A stretch of 43,451 nt of DNA from assembly GCA_944340905.1 (NCBI GenBank), contig CALVLT010000018.1, positions 1 through 43,451 on the forward strand, written 5' to 3'. Below are positions 24,267 through 32,000 of this stretch, piece by piece. Below the pieces are notes generated by a model. It saw nothing but the letters and a program-made list of their open reading frames with translations, was not told the DNA's origin and made no database searches. A program made the position numbers and the translations under genes. Position 1 is the first letter of the stretch, and each line of letters begins with the position of its first letter. Source of the stretch: an uncultured Clostridia bacterium (lineage in GTDB: Bacteria; Bacillota; Clostridia; Christensenellales; Borkfalkiaceae).

Positions 24267-25121
24267 ATGCCGATCATTCAAAACGATTACTCCGTCCGCG
24301 AAGAAGGCAGCACCGTCTTCCACTATCTTGCCGTTCCGCAGAACAAGGAACTGTTCTATTATTCGACCAGCGCGGGGCGGGAGCTGTGGAAGCGCGATTA
24401 CTCCCTCGAGCGGAAGGACATCAACAATTATATGATCAACTATCTGCTGCGCGGACGGGCGACGCTGAGCGTCAACGGACAGGAACTGCCCCTCCGGCAT
24501 GGCGATCTGACCTTTCTGCACCTCGGCGGGCACTCTACGCTCTCCTGCTGCGAAGAAGGGACCGAGGTCATCTTTTTTCATGTGCTCGGCGCGCAGACGC
24601 AGGACATCTACAACACCTTCCGGGAAAAGGGCGGCTGCATCCTGCACAACGTCCCCGAAGACCTGATGACCAAGACCTTTCAGCGCTTTGCCGCGCTGGT
24701 CGGCGCCGCAGACGGGTTTTACGGACAGTCGCGCATCCTCTACGGGCTGCTGACGGAGATCCTGCGGCTGCGCGATCTGGAATCGCAGCCCGAATACCCA
24801 AAATTCATCGACAAGATCCTGTGCCATATTCTGTACAGCTGTCCGCCGCCCACGCCCGCGGAAGTGGCGGCGCACTTCGGCTTTTCCCCCATCTATCTGG
24901 AACGCCTGTTCAAGCGCTACGTGGGGGAATCCATGCGGTCCTATATCCTCCGTCAGAAATATGCGTTCGCATGCAGGTTTCTTGCGGATACCGACATGAC
25001 GGTGGACGAAGTCGCGCGCAGAGTCGGCTACAGCGACGCAAAGGGACTGATCGTCCTCTTCGCAAAATTCGGAAAGCTGACGCCCCTCGCCTACCGCAAA
25101 AAAGTACGCGGAAAACCGTGA
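24267..25121 (+). CDS. AraC-family transcriptional regulator
   Basis: 284 residues. The N-terminal half is a cupin-like sensing domain (INYLLRGRATLSVNG, ELPLRHGDLTFLHLG). The C-terminal 95 residues form the double helix-turn-helix of the family: AAHFGFSPIYLERLFKRYVG, then the second motif VDEVARRVGYSDAKGLIVLF. The ATG has AGGA at suitable spacing, and a good promoter lies upstream. It faces away from the SGNH-like lipoprotein gene and converges on the GH2 gene, so it is the likely regulator of this sugar-related locus; the inducer is unknown. Confidence 0.92.
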   Translation: MPIIQNDYSVREEGSTVFHYLAVPQNKELFYYSTSAGRELWKRDYSLERKDINNYMINYLLRGRATLSVNGQELPLRHGDLTFLHLGGHSTLSCCEEGTEVIFFHVLGAQTQDIYNTFREKGGCILHNVPEDLMTKTFQRFAALVGAADGFYGQSRILYGLLTEILRLRDLESQPEYPKFIDKILCHILYSCPPPTPAEVAAHFGFSPIYLERLFKRYVGESMRSYILRQKYAFACRFLADTDMTVDEVARRVGYSDAKGLIVLFAKFGKLTPLAYRKKVRGKP

Positions 25122-25128
25122 CGAAAAT

Positions 25129-25159
25129 ACGCCCCGCAGCGTTCTTTGCTGCGGGGCGT
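25129..25159. terminator. Bidirectional terminator between araC-type and GH2 genes
   Basis: Perfect 12-bp stem ACGCCCCGCAGC (25129-25140) with GCTGCGGGGCGT (25148-25159), seven-base loop. It separates two convergent genes; the T-rich tails are modest on both sides. Confidence 0.8.
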
Positions 25160-25169
25160 CCCTGTCTGT

Positions 25170-26912
25170 TTACCTGATCTCGGTGAGCGCGCGGATCGCT
25201 TCCAGATCGAACTTCGGCTTGTGGTCCTCGTCGAGCAGACCGTTGACTTCCTGCTGGACGTCGGTGAGCTGCGTGTAGCAGAACCCGTCAAAGGCGCACG
25301 CCGCCACGCCGCGCATCAGGCTCTCATAGCGCGCGAGGAATTCCTCTTCGTCCTTTGCCGCATCGTTGTAGCCCCAATTTCCGCCGCCCTCGTCCTTCTT
25401 CATGGCGATGCCGCCGAACTCGGTGAAGATGACGCTCTGCCCGCGGTACGCGCACCCCTCCTGCATGAGCCGCCTGTGCACGGGGTACACCGTGTCATAG
25501 TGCTCGGGGGTGTACTTTCGGGCAAACCCGTCGCCGAACTTGGCGTAGTCGTGAATGGAGATGATGTCCGTCTCGTCGGAATTTTCCCAGCCGTCGTTGG
25601 TGGATATGGGGCGGGTGGGGTCGATCGCCTTCGTCAGGCGGTAGAGCGCACGCGCGAAGTCCTGCTGACGCTCGTCCGATAAAATTTTACGCACGCCCCA
25701 GCTCTCGTTGAGCGGCACGTAGCACGTAACGCTCGTGAAATTCTGCGCCTCGGCGACGATCTCCTGCCACTGCGCCGTGAGCTCCGCCACCTCCTCCGCG
25801 CAATAGCAGTATGCCGAGGGCATCTCGCACCACGTGAGAAAGCCGAGCTCCTCCGCATAGTAGTAAAAGTACGGGTCCTCGAACTTCTGGTGCTTTCTCG
25901 CCCCGTTGAACCCCATCGCCTTGGCAAGTTCGATGTCCTCTTTGAGCGCCTGTGCGGAAGGGGGCGTCAGCCCGCTCTCCTTCCAGTACCCCTGGTCGAG
26001 GATGAGCCGCTGATAGTAGGGACGGTCGTTGAGCATGACGTGCCCGTCCGCAAGCGAGATCCTGCGCATACCGAAGCGGGTGTGCACCCTGTCCACCTGC
26101 TTTCCGTGCGCATACAGCGTGAAGTCCACATAGAACAGGTTGGGCCGCTCGGGCGTCCAGAAGTGCGATTCGTCCACGCTGTCCCCCTCGGTGAGGCGCA
26201 CGGTATAGGGCGTGCGTCTGCCGTCCAGCGAAAAGCGCACGCGCTTGATACATTTCCCCGCATAGCTGACGGAGAGTTCCGCCTCGTCCGCCCGCCCGTA
26301 CAGGGTGACGATCTCGCCCGAGAACGAGCAGCTGCGCGTATCGGGAATGAGCGAGCGGCGCGCAATGCAGTCCTCGCCGCAGAACTCCAGCCACACGCTC
26401 TGCCAGATGCCCGTGTTGGGCATGTACCAGCAGCCGAAGCGCTCCCCCGTCCAGCTCTGTTTGCCGCGCGGGGCGGCGGGATCGGGATAGTCGCGGCAGC
26501 GCACGACGATGACGTTTTCTCCGTTCTTGAGAAAATCGGTGACGTCCGCAAAGAAGGGTGCGAACGCGCCGCGGTGGAAGGCGGCATGGGCGCCGTTCAC
26601 CCACACGTCCGCATCGTAATCGCAGCCGTTGAAACAAAGCAGCGCGCGCCTGCCCCCCGAAAGGCGGGGCAACATGACGGTGCGGCGGTACCACACGACG
26701 GGGTGCTGCGCCGCATCCCCGATGCCGCTCGCCTCATATTCGTAGGTAAAGGGCACGTTGATGTGCATGCCGAGCGCCTTTTTTCCCGAAGGCAGCCCCC
26801 GCTTTTGCCCGTCGTCGGCATCGTCGTAGCAGAACTCCCACATGCCGTTCAGGCTCATCCAGTCCTCCCGCGCGAACTGCGGGCGCGGGTATTCGTTTCT
26901 TTCAGGCAGCAT
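25170..26912 (-). CDS. Glycoside hydrolase family 2 protein
   Basis: 580 residues with the GH2 layout: an N-terminal sugar-binding domain (SLNGMWEF, VWYRRTV, DADVWVNG), an immunoglobulin-like domain, and a TIM barrel. The acid/base Glu lies in VPLNESWGV (about residue 402) and the nucleophile Glu in VIFTEFGG (about residue 498). It is shorter than LacZ and similar in size to beta-glucuronidases and compact beta-galactosidases; the exact sugar cannot be told. No signal peptide, so the substrate is a small imported glycoside. AAGGAG precedes the ATG. The neighbouring AraC regulator and lipoprotein suggest a glycan-use locus. Confidence 0.93.
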   Translation of the reverse strand: MLPERNEYPRPQFAREDWMSLNGMWEFCYDDADDGQKRGLPSGKKALGMHINVPFTYEYEASGIGDAAQHPVVWYRRTVMLPRLSGGRRALLCFNGCDYDADVWVNGAHAAFHRGAFAPFFADVTDFLKNGENVIVVRCRDYPDPAAPRGKQSWTGERFGCWYMPNTGIWQSVWLEFCGEDCIARRSLIPDTRSCSFSGEIVTLYGRADEAELSVSYAGKCIKRVRFSLDGRRTPYTVRLTEGDSVDESHFWTPERPNLFYVDFTLYAHGKQVDRVHTRFGMRRISLADGHVMLNDRPYYQRLILDQGYWKESGLTPPSAQALKEDIELAKAMGFNGARKHQKFEDPYFYYYAEELGFLTWCEMPSAYCYCAEEVAELTAQWQEIVAEAQNFTSVTCYVPLNESWGVRKILSDERQQDFARALYRLTKAIDPTRPISTNDGWENSDETDIISIHDYAKFGDGFARKYTPEHYDTVYPVHRRLMQEGCAYRGQSVIFTEFGGIAMKKDEGGGNWGYNDAAKDEEEFLARYESLMRGVAACAFDGFCYTQLTDVQQEVNGLLDEDHKPKFDLEAIRALTEIR

Positions 26913-26956
26913 ATTTTTTCTCCTTATCGACGGCGCGTGCCGCGCCGCATATTCCT

Positions 26957-26985
26957 ATTTTACATGGTATTTCCCCCTTCGTCAA
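26957..26985 (-). promoter_or_regulatory. Promoter of the GH2 gene
   Basis: Minus-strand TTGACG (26980-26985), 17 bp, TAAAAT (26957-26962), about 45 nt before the ATG. A small GGCGCG-gca-CGCGCC hairpin lies in the leader. Confidence 0.8.
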
Positions 26986-27020
26986 TCGCTTTTCAAAATA
27001 TTTTCTCCATTATTTTTTAA

Positions 27021-27051
27021 GGGCGGGCGGCACATGACGTGCCGCCCGCCC
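27021..27051. terminator. Strong inverted repeat after the aldo/keto reductase gene
   Basis: Perfect 13-bp stem GGGCGGGCGGCAC (27021-27033) with GTGCCGCCCGCCC (27039-27051). On the minus strand only TTAAAAAA follows, while on the plus strand T-rich sequence precedes it. It is probably the terminator of the reductase operon despite a weak U-run. Confidence 0.6.
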
Positions 27052-27082
27052 AAGCAGGAGTGGATCGACGATACAGAGCGGT

Positions 27083-28045
27083 TCAGAGCGCGCCCACCAC
27101 GGCATGCGGGACATAGGGCGCATCGATGGATGCGATGTCCTCCGCCGTGAGCGAGAGCGCGAACGCTCCAGCCGCGTCGTCAAGATATTTTTCCTTCGTC
27201 GCGCCGATGATGGGCGCGGCGACGCCCTTGGCAAAGTGCCATGCAAGCGTCACCTGCGTCATGCTCGCGCCGTACCTGGCGGCGACGGCGGCGATCGCCG
27301 CGGCGATGTTTTTGTCGTGCTCCTCGGTGGAATCGTACTTGCCCATGGCGACCTTGTCCGTGTGGCTGCGCACGGTGTCCGCCGACCAATCGGGGCGGGC
27401 ACACCTGCCCGCCGCCAGCGGGCTGTAGGGCGTGAGCGACACGTGCATCTGGCGGCAGACGGGAATGAGCTCGCGCTCATCCTCGCGGTAGAGCGGATTG
27501 TAGTGGTTCTGCATGGAGACGAAGGGCGTAAAGCCGTTGTCCCGCGCCGCGAGCTGCATGTTGTAGAACTGATAGCCGTACATGGCGGACGCGCCCAGCG
27601 CGCGCACTTTGCCCGCCTTGACGAGCGCATGCAGCGCCTCCATCGTCTCCTCCACGGGCGTGGAGGCGTCAAAGCGGTGAATGATGTACAGATCGAGATA
27701 GTCCGTCCCCAGCCGCCTGAGCGTGCCGTCGATCTCCCGCGCGATCGCCCCTTTGGAGAGGTGCCCCTCGTTGAAATACACCTTGGAGGCGAGCACCACC
27801 TTGTCCCTTGCCACGTTCTTTCTGATCGCGGCGCCGAGGTATTCCTCGCTCGTGCCCGCGGAATAGCAGTTTGCCGTGTCAAAGAAATTGATGCCCAGAT
27901 CGAGCGCGTGGCGGATGATCGCCTCGCTCCTTTCCGGATCGAGCGTCCAGGCGTGCATCTTGCTTGCGGGGTCCCCGAAGCTCATGCACCCGAGGCACAG
28001 GCGGGAGACCTTGATCCCGCTGGTTCCAAGTTCAATATATTGCAT
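27083..28045 (-). CDS. Aldo/keto reductase (YghZ/Tas-like branch)
   Basis: 320 residues, NADPH-dependent reductase with a TIM-barrel fold. The catalytic tetrad is visible: Asp in NFFDTANCY, Tyr in the same segment, Lys in VVLASKVY and His in LYIIHRFD. The cofactor-phosphate end reads PIIGATKEKYLDDA. Substrate unknown. It is the last gene of the LysR-neighbour operon; the ATG has GGGGG seven bases upstream and lies 15 nt after the CMD-like gene. A second, different aldo/keto reductase is encoded at 28793-29638. Confidence 0.92.
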   Translation of the reverse strand: MQYIELGTSGIKVSRLCLGCMSFGDPASKMHAWTLDPERSEAIIRHALDLGINFFDTANCYSAGTSEEYLGAAIRKNVARDKVVLASKVYFNEGHLSKGAIAREIDGTLRRLGTDYLDLYIIHRFDASTPVEETMEALHALVKAGKVRALGASAMYGYQFYNMQLAARDNGFTPFVSMQNHYNPLYREDERELIPVCRQMHVSLTPYSPLAAGRCARPDWSADTVRSHTDKVAMGKYDSTEEHDKNIAAAIAAVAARYGASMTQVTLAWHFAKGVAAPIIGATKEKYLDDAAGAFALSLTAEDIASIDAPYVPHAVVGAL

Positions 28046-28060
28046 AACGTACCCCCTTTT

Positions 28061-28381
28061 TTATGCCTGTTCCATCGCCTTGCGCACGCATGAAAGGGCG
28101 TTCAGCGAGCGCGGATAGCCGATCCAGGGCAGCATGACGAGCACCGCCTCGCCCAGCGCCGCGCCGTCGTTGCCGACGCGGAAATTCCCCGCAACGTGGC
28201 CCGCGAGCTGTGCCTCGCAGCCGCCCTGCGCCGCAAGCAGGCAGAACGTGACCAGTTCGCGCTCGCGGAAGGAAAGTCCTTCGCGCACGTAGTAATCCCC
28301 GAAGCAGTTTTCGGAGAGCAGCGCGTTGACGGGGCGCGCAAGCGCATCGCCCGAGGCGCGCACAAGCTCAACCGTCTGCAT
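28061..28381 (-). CDS. Carboxymuconolactone decarboxylase-like protein
   Basis: 106 residues, all-helical, of the CMD/AhpD-like family. The core shows REGLSFRERELVTFCLLAAQGGCEAQLAGHVAGNFRVG, read here as three parts: the RELVT helix, the GGCEAQLAGH segment and the NFRVG turn. Only one Cys is present in this segment, so the CxxC of AhpD peroxidases is missing and a peroxidase role is unlikely. The start overlaps the cupin gene by 14 nt, with GGAGG in that gene's end. CMD-like and cupin proteins often sit with aldo/keto reductases in clostridia; their joint function is not established. Confidence 0.85.
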   Translation of the reverse strand: MQTVELVRASGDALARPVNALLSENCFGDYYVREGLSFRERELVTFCLLAAQGGCEAQLAGHVAGNFRVGNDGAALGEAVLVMLPWIGYPRSLNALSCVRKAMEQA

Positions 28382-28787
28382 GCTCCGCCTCCCGGTACTG
28401 TTCGTCCGTGACGGGTTTGCACCACTGCGTGCTCCCGCCCACTGTGGGCACCTCTACGGCGAGGTGGGCAAACCAGCTGTCGCTCGCCGCACCGTGCCAG
28501 TGTTTGACGCCCGCCGGAATGTTGACCACGTCCCCCTCTTTGAGCGCCCGCGCGGGCTTGCCCCATTCCTGGTACCAGCCCCTGCCGCGCACGCAGATGA
28601 GGATCTGTCCGCCGCCCTGCTGCGCATTGTGGATATGCCAGAAATTGCGGCAGCCCGGTTCAAACGTCACGTTGGCGATCAATACCTGCTCTTTGGAGAG
28701 CGGACACAGCCAGCTCTTTCCCGTGAAATACCGCGCATAGGCAGTATTTTCTTCCCCCATGGGGAACATCGTCCTTTCGTTTTCCAT
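28368..28787 (-). CDS. Cupin-domain protein
   Basis: 139 residues, a single beta-barrel cupin. The metal-site motif reads FWHIHNAQQGGGQILICVRG, and the second motif GDVVNIPAGVKHWHGA carries further His residues. The frame is open far upstream (434 residues), but that part overlaps the aldo/keto reductase gene in another frame. The ATG at 28785-28787 with GGAG eight bases upstream is preferred. It lies between the reductase and the CMD-like gene, with overlapping ends, so all three are co-expressed. Substrate unknown. Confidence 0.88.
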   Translation of the reverse strand: MENERTMFPMGEENTAYARYFTGKSWLCPLSKEQVLIANVTFEPGCRNFWHIHNAQQGGGQILICVRGRGWYQEWGKPARALKEGDVVNIPAGVKHWHGAASDSWFAHLAVEVPTVGGSTQWCKPVTDEQYREAEHADG

Positions 28788-28792
28788 GCTTT

Positions 28793-29638
28793 TTACTCCT
28801 TGGCGAACGTCATGAACCACTCGACCGTCGCGGGGTCGTAGTGGGAGAAGAACAGGCTCTTGCCCGTATCCAGGCCTTCGATGCGCGCCATCTCCTCCTG
28901 CGTGAGCGCAAAGCCGAACACGTCGAAGTTCTCCGCCATGCGCTCCTTTTTCACCGACTTGGGAATGACGACGACGCCGCTCTGCAGCAAGAACCTGAGC
29001 GCCACCTGCGCGACCGACTTTTGGTGCGCCGCGGCAATCTCTTTGAGCACCTCGTTGGTGAACAGGCCGTTCCTGCCCTCCGCGAACGGGCCCCACGATT
29101 CGATCTGCGCGCCGTGGCGCAGCATCACCTCGTGCGCCGCCTTCTGCTGGCAGAACACGTGCGTCTCCACCTGGTTGACGGCGGGCTTGACCTCCACGAA
29201 ATTGCACAGGTCGATAAAGCGGTCGGGGTAGAAGTTGGACACGCCGATGGCGCGCACCTTGCCCGCACGGTATGCCTGTTCCATCGCGCGGTATGTGCCG
29301 TAATAGTCGCCGAAGGGCTGATGGATGAGCAAAAGGTCGACATAATCGGTGCCCAGCTTTTTGAGCGACGCATCGATGGACGCCGCCGCGCGCGCCTCGC
29401 CCGCGTTGCTGATCCATACCTTGGTGGTGAGAAACAGCTCCTCCCGCGCGATGCCGCTCTTTTTCACGGCGCTGCCCACGCCTTCTTCGTTGTAATACGC
29501 CTGCGCCGTATCGATGGAGCGGTAGCCCACCGAGAGCGCGTCCAGCACGCACCGCTCGCATTCGGCGGGCGTGACCTGATAGACGCCGTAGCCGAGCTTG
29601 GGCATCTTCACGCCGTTGTTCAGGGTAACATATTCCAT
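28793..29638 (-). CDS. Aldo/keto reductase (2,5-diketogluconate reductase-like)
   Basis: 281 residues, the size of the AKR5-like group. The catalytic tetrad appears as Asp and Tyr in [17 protein letters not shown], Lys in LFLTTKVW and His in LLLIHQPFG; the NADPH-binding end reads [20 protein letters not shown]. The ATG at 29636-29638 has GGGAGG seven bases upstream. It follows the small unknown gene by 18 nt and precedes the cupin gene by 5 nt. Confidence 0.93.
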   Translation of the reverse strand: MEYVTLNNGVKMPKLGYGVYQVTPAECERCVLDALSVGYRSIDTAQAYYNEEGVGSAVKKSGIAREELFLTTKVWISNAGEARAAASIDASLKKLGTDYVDLLLIHQPFGDYYGTYRAMEQAYRAGKVRAIGVSNFYPDRFIDLCNFVEVKPAVNQVETHVFCQQKAAHEVMLRHGAQIESWGPFAEGRNGLFTNEVLKEIAAAHQKSVAQVALRFLLQSGVVVIPKSVKKERMAENFDVFGFALTQEEMARIEGLDTGKSLFFSHYDPATVEWFMTFAKE

Positions 29639-29656
29639 AAAAATTCCTCCCGTTCT

Positions 29657-29998
29657 CTATTTTTTGGGACACGGCATGCCGCCGCAGCCCTCATCGAGCT
29701 TGCGCAGAAGGCAGTCGATCTTGTCCACGCGCCGCTGTTCTTCGTGCGAGCGCTCGAGCGCCTGTGCGCGCAGACGGCGCAAAAGAATGCGCTGCGTTCT
29801 CCCGCCGTCCTGCGTCAGGAAGTATGCGGCGAGCGCGTCCTCCGCAAGGCCCGCCTCGTGCAGAAAACACGCAACGGCGGCGCGGCAGGCGTCCTCGTCC
29901 CCGAAGGCGTCCGCGCAGAACACCCCCCGCGCGGCGAGCCGTTCGATGAGCGCGCCGTCCAGGCGGTAGCGTTCGCAAGTTTCACGCAGCGTCGCCAT
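29657..29998 (-). CDS. Small protein of unknown function heading the reductase operon
   Basis: 113 residues from the ATG at 29996-29998, chosen because AAGGAG lies eight bases upstream; an upstream ATG (30020-30022) has no such site and lies in the leader hairpin region. It is mostly helical and charged, with four Cys residues including a C-terminal CGGMPCPKK tail, and a heptad-like stretch LRRLRAQALERSHEEQRRVDKID. No family recognised. First gene of the operon reading into both aldo/keto reductases. Confidence 0.75.
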   Translation of the reverse strand: MATLRETCERYRLDGALIERLAARGVFCADAFGDEDACRAAVACFLHEAGLAEDALAAYFLTQDGGRTQRILLRRLRAQALERSHEEQRRVDKIDCLLRKLDEGCGGMPCPKK

Positions 29999-30020
29999 AT
30001 CCCTTTCTCCTTCCGAAATC

Positions 30021-30050
30021 AAAGACGCACCCTGCTTTTCAGGTGCGTCT
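30021..30050 (-). terminator. Hairpin acting as LysR-gene terminator and leader of the next operon
   Basis: AGACGCACC (30023-30031 in plus coordinates) pairs with GGTGCGTCT (30042-30050); on the minus strand it is followed by TTTGATTTCGG. Because a promoter lies just upstream at 30053-30081, the hairpin is also at the extreme 5' end of the reductase operon mRNA. Confidence 0.65.
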
Positions 30051-30052
30051 CT

Positions 30053-30081
30053 ATCATACGATATGTCCGTTCAAAAGTCAA
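30053..30081 (-). promoter_or_regulatory. Promoter of the reductase operon
   Basis: Minus-strand TTGACT (30076-30081), 17 bp, TATGAT (30053-30058). It lies 12 nt past the LysR stop and drives the genes 29998 to 27083. Confidence 0.75.
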
Positions 30082-30092
30082 ATACCTGTTTT

Positions 30093-30983
30093 TCATGCGC
30101 CGTCATGCCGCACGAGCATGGCAATCTCGTCGATGAACGCCTGCACGGCGCGGGGGACGGGCTGATACTTCTTCCACACGAGGAAGGCGGACTGCCGCAG
30201 GTCGGGGGCGAAGGGGCGGAAACACAGCTCGGGCGCGCCGAAGTGGCGCAGCGTCCCCTCGATGGTAAAGACGTAGCCCACGTTCAGCCGCGCGAACCAG
30301 GCGGCATTGTTGACGAGGTTGAAGGTGGCGATGAAGTTCAGCCTGTCGAACGTTTCGCCGAGCGCGTTGCGGTAGAACTGCCGCACGCCCTCGCGCGCGG
30401 GGCCGACGACGGGCAGGCCCACGAGATCCTCCACCGTGACGCACTCCTTGCGCGCAAGGGGAGCGGCGGAATTCATGAGGATGCCGCACCTGTCGTCGAT
30501 GCCCAGGCGCAGAAAATCGTACTTGGCGATGTCGCCCGGCTCGATCAAAAGGCCCAGATCGAGCAGGCCGGCGTCGATGCGCTCCTTGACGTGGTCGGCA
30601 ATGCCCGCATCCAGCCGGAAGGTGACTTCGGGATATTTTTTGCGGAAACTGTCCACGGCGCGCACTAAAAGTTCCGCCGCCACCGTCTCCGCCGCCCCGA
30701 TGCTCACCGTGCCCGCGAGCCGTTCCGTGCGCTCGCGCAGCTCGCGCTCCGTCTTGTCGGCGAGTTCGGTCATCTCCTCCGCACGGCGGCGCAGCAGCAC
30801 CCCCTCCTCGGTGAGGGCGATCTTGCGCTTGCCGCGCTCGAACAACTTCACGCCCAGCTCCTCCTCCAATTCCGCAAGCTGGCGCGAGAGCGTGGGCTGG
30901 GTGATGAAGAGCGCCTCCGCCGCGCGGGAGATGCTCTCCTCGCGCACGACGGTGAGAAAGTAACGAAGGACCCGCAGTTCCAT
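30093..30983 (-). CDS. LysR-family transcriptional regulator
   Basis: 296 residues. The N-terminal winged helix shows LRVLRYFLTVVREESISRAA, read in two parts, then ALFITQPTLSRQLAELE and GVKLFERGKRKIALTEEG, the classic LysR signature. The remainder is a periplasmic-binding-protein-like effector domain. The ATG at 30981-30983 has a G-rich site eight bases upstream; the GTG at 30990-30992 lies too close to that site. It is followed by the reductase operon on the same strand and probably controls it. An inverted repeat around its own promoter suggests autoregulation. Confidence 0.93.
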   Translation of the reverse strand: MELRVLRYFLTVVREESISRAAEALFITQPTLSRQLAELEEELGVKLFERGKRKIALTEEGVLLRRRAEEMTELADKTERELRERTERLAGTVSIGAAETVAAELLVRAVDSFRKKYPEVTFRLDAGIADHVKERIDAGLLDLGLLIEPGDIAKYDFLRLGIDDRCGILMNSAAPLARKECVTVEDLVGLPVVGPAREGVRQFYRNALGETFDRLNFIATFNLVNNAAWFARLNVGYVFTIEGTLRHFGAPELCFRPFAPDLRQSAFLVWKKYQPVPRAVQAFIDEIAMLVRHDGA

Positions 30984-30997
30984 GGCAAACACCCCCT

Positions 30998-31042
30998 GAA
31001 AGGTATCGTAGCTATTGTATCATACCTTTCGGGCATATGCAA
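30998..31042 (-). promoter_or_regulatory. LysR-gene promoter with flanking inverted repeat
   Basis: Minus-strand TTGCAT (31037-31042), 17 bp, TACAAT (31014-31019). A perfect 9-bp inverted repeat, GAAAGGTAT (30998-31006) and ATACCTTTC (31022-31030), flanks the -10, a good candidate for the regulator's own binding site. Confidence 0.75.
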
Positions 31043-31119
31043 GCGGGAACGGAAAATTTTTTGCAGCGAAAACCATGCGCGCAAGAACAAACCCTTCCCA
31101 AAAAGGAAAGGCTTTTGTT

Positions 31120-31250
31120 TACCGTCATTCAGAGCGATAGCGAAGAATCCCCTCATAGGACGACGCCAAGTACAAAACCGCGTTCTTTTGCCCCTAAGAC
31201 GACGTAATAGGGGATTCTTACAGCGGCTACGCCTTGTGCGCTGCATCGTC
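31120..31250. repeat. Intergenic repeat fragment
   Basis: The left part reads GTCATTCAGAG and runs to GAATCCCCTCAT; an inverted partner, TAATAGGGGATTCTTA, lies near 31207-31222. It is the same repeat type as at 6543-6836. No gene is visible in the roughly 270 nt between the LysR promoter and the membrane-protein gene. Confidence 0.65.
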
Positions 31251-31278
31251 AAAATACTTCCGCAAGCGGGTATTTTTT
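31251..31278. terminator. Bidirectional terminator after the 31314-31922 gene
   Basis: AAAATAC pairs with GTATTTT around an inner CCGC-aa-GCGG stem; T-runs occur on both strands (six T on plus, four on minus). Confidence 0.75.
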
Positions 31279-31313
31279 CCTCGCATCGGGCGCTGCGGGC
31301 TGCGGCCGCACGT

Positions 31314-31922
31314 TCAGAGCTGGTACTTCGCCGTCAGTTTCAGCACGGAGGCGAGACAGTCGTTGAGGGTGTTCTTCTCCGCTTCGGTGAGCGCCCTGCC
31401 GCGCAGCGCGCGCACGCTGCGCCCGAGCACGTCCGTCTCCAGCCTGTCGGCGGCGGTGAGCTTTTGCTTGCGCAGCTTTTCGAGCAAGGCAAGGGCATGC
31501 GAGAGTTCGGGCGGCTCCGCCTCCTGTGCGGGCGGCTGTTCAAAACAGCACACCTTGGCAGGTTCCGCCGCGCGCGGCAAACCGGCGTTGAGCGGCTCTC
31601 CGCGAAAGCGCTCGTAGATGCGCTCCTCCCGCGTGCTCCCTTTCCGCCTATGCGGGCGCGGGAAAAAGAAGAGCAGCCGGCAGAGCGCGGCAAGGGCGGC
31701 GAACAGCCCCAGATAGACGAACGCCCGCGAAAGCTCCCCCATGCAGCACATCAGCGCAAAGCCCGCCGCCCCCAGCGCCGCGGCAATGAAAGGGTAGGCG
31801 CGCCTGCCGCCCAGCAGGGTAAAGAGCAGCGCCGCCGCGACCGTGGCTGCGGGGAGCGCGATGAGCGGCACCCATGCGGGGCAGCGCGCCAGTGCGCCGA
31901 TCAGTTCTTCAAACAGTTCCAT
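31314..31922 (-). CDS. Membrane protein of unknown function
   Basis: 202 residues. Three hydrophobic segments (about 15-39, 43-62, 66-88) are followed by a soluble, helical C-terminal half of about 110 residues with a basic patch (RPHRRKGSTREERIYERFRG) and no recognised domain. GGAGG lies eight bases before the ATG. It follows addA by 78 nt on the same strand and may be read through from it. Function unknown. Confidence 0.8.
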   Translation of the reverse strand: MELFEELIGALARCPAWVPLIALPAATVAAALLFTLLGGRRAYPFIAAALGAAGFALMCCMGELSRAFVYLGLFAALAALCRLLFFFPRPHRRKGSTREERIYERFRGEPLNAGLPRAAEPAKVCCFEQPPAQEAEPPELSHALALLEKLRKQKLTAADRLETDVLGRSVRALRGRALTEAEKNTLNDCLASVLKLTAKYQL

Positions 31923-32000
31923 AGCGATGACCTCCCATCAAGAATAGACGATTTGTGCGAAAATAATACCTCGCAGAAGGCGGAAAAAGCGCGAAAAAGC

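Noticed and set aside
28788-29672. N-terminal extension of the cupin protein (434-residue version)
   Set aside because: It is an out-of-frame reading of the aldo/keto reductase gene.
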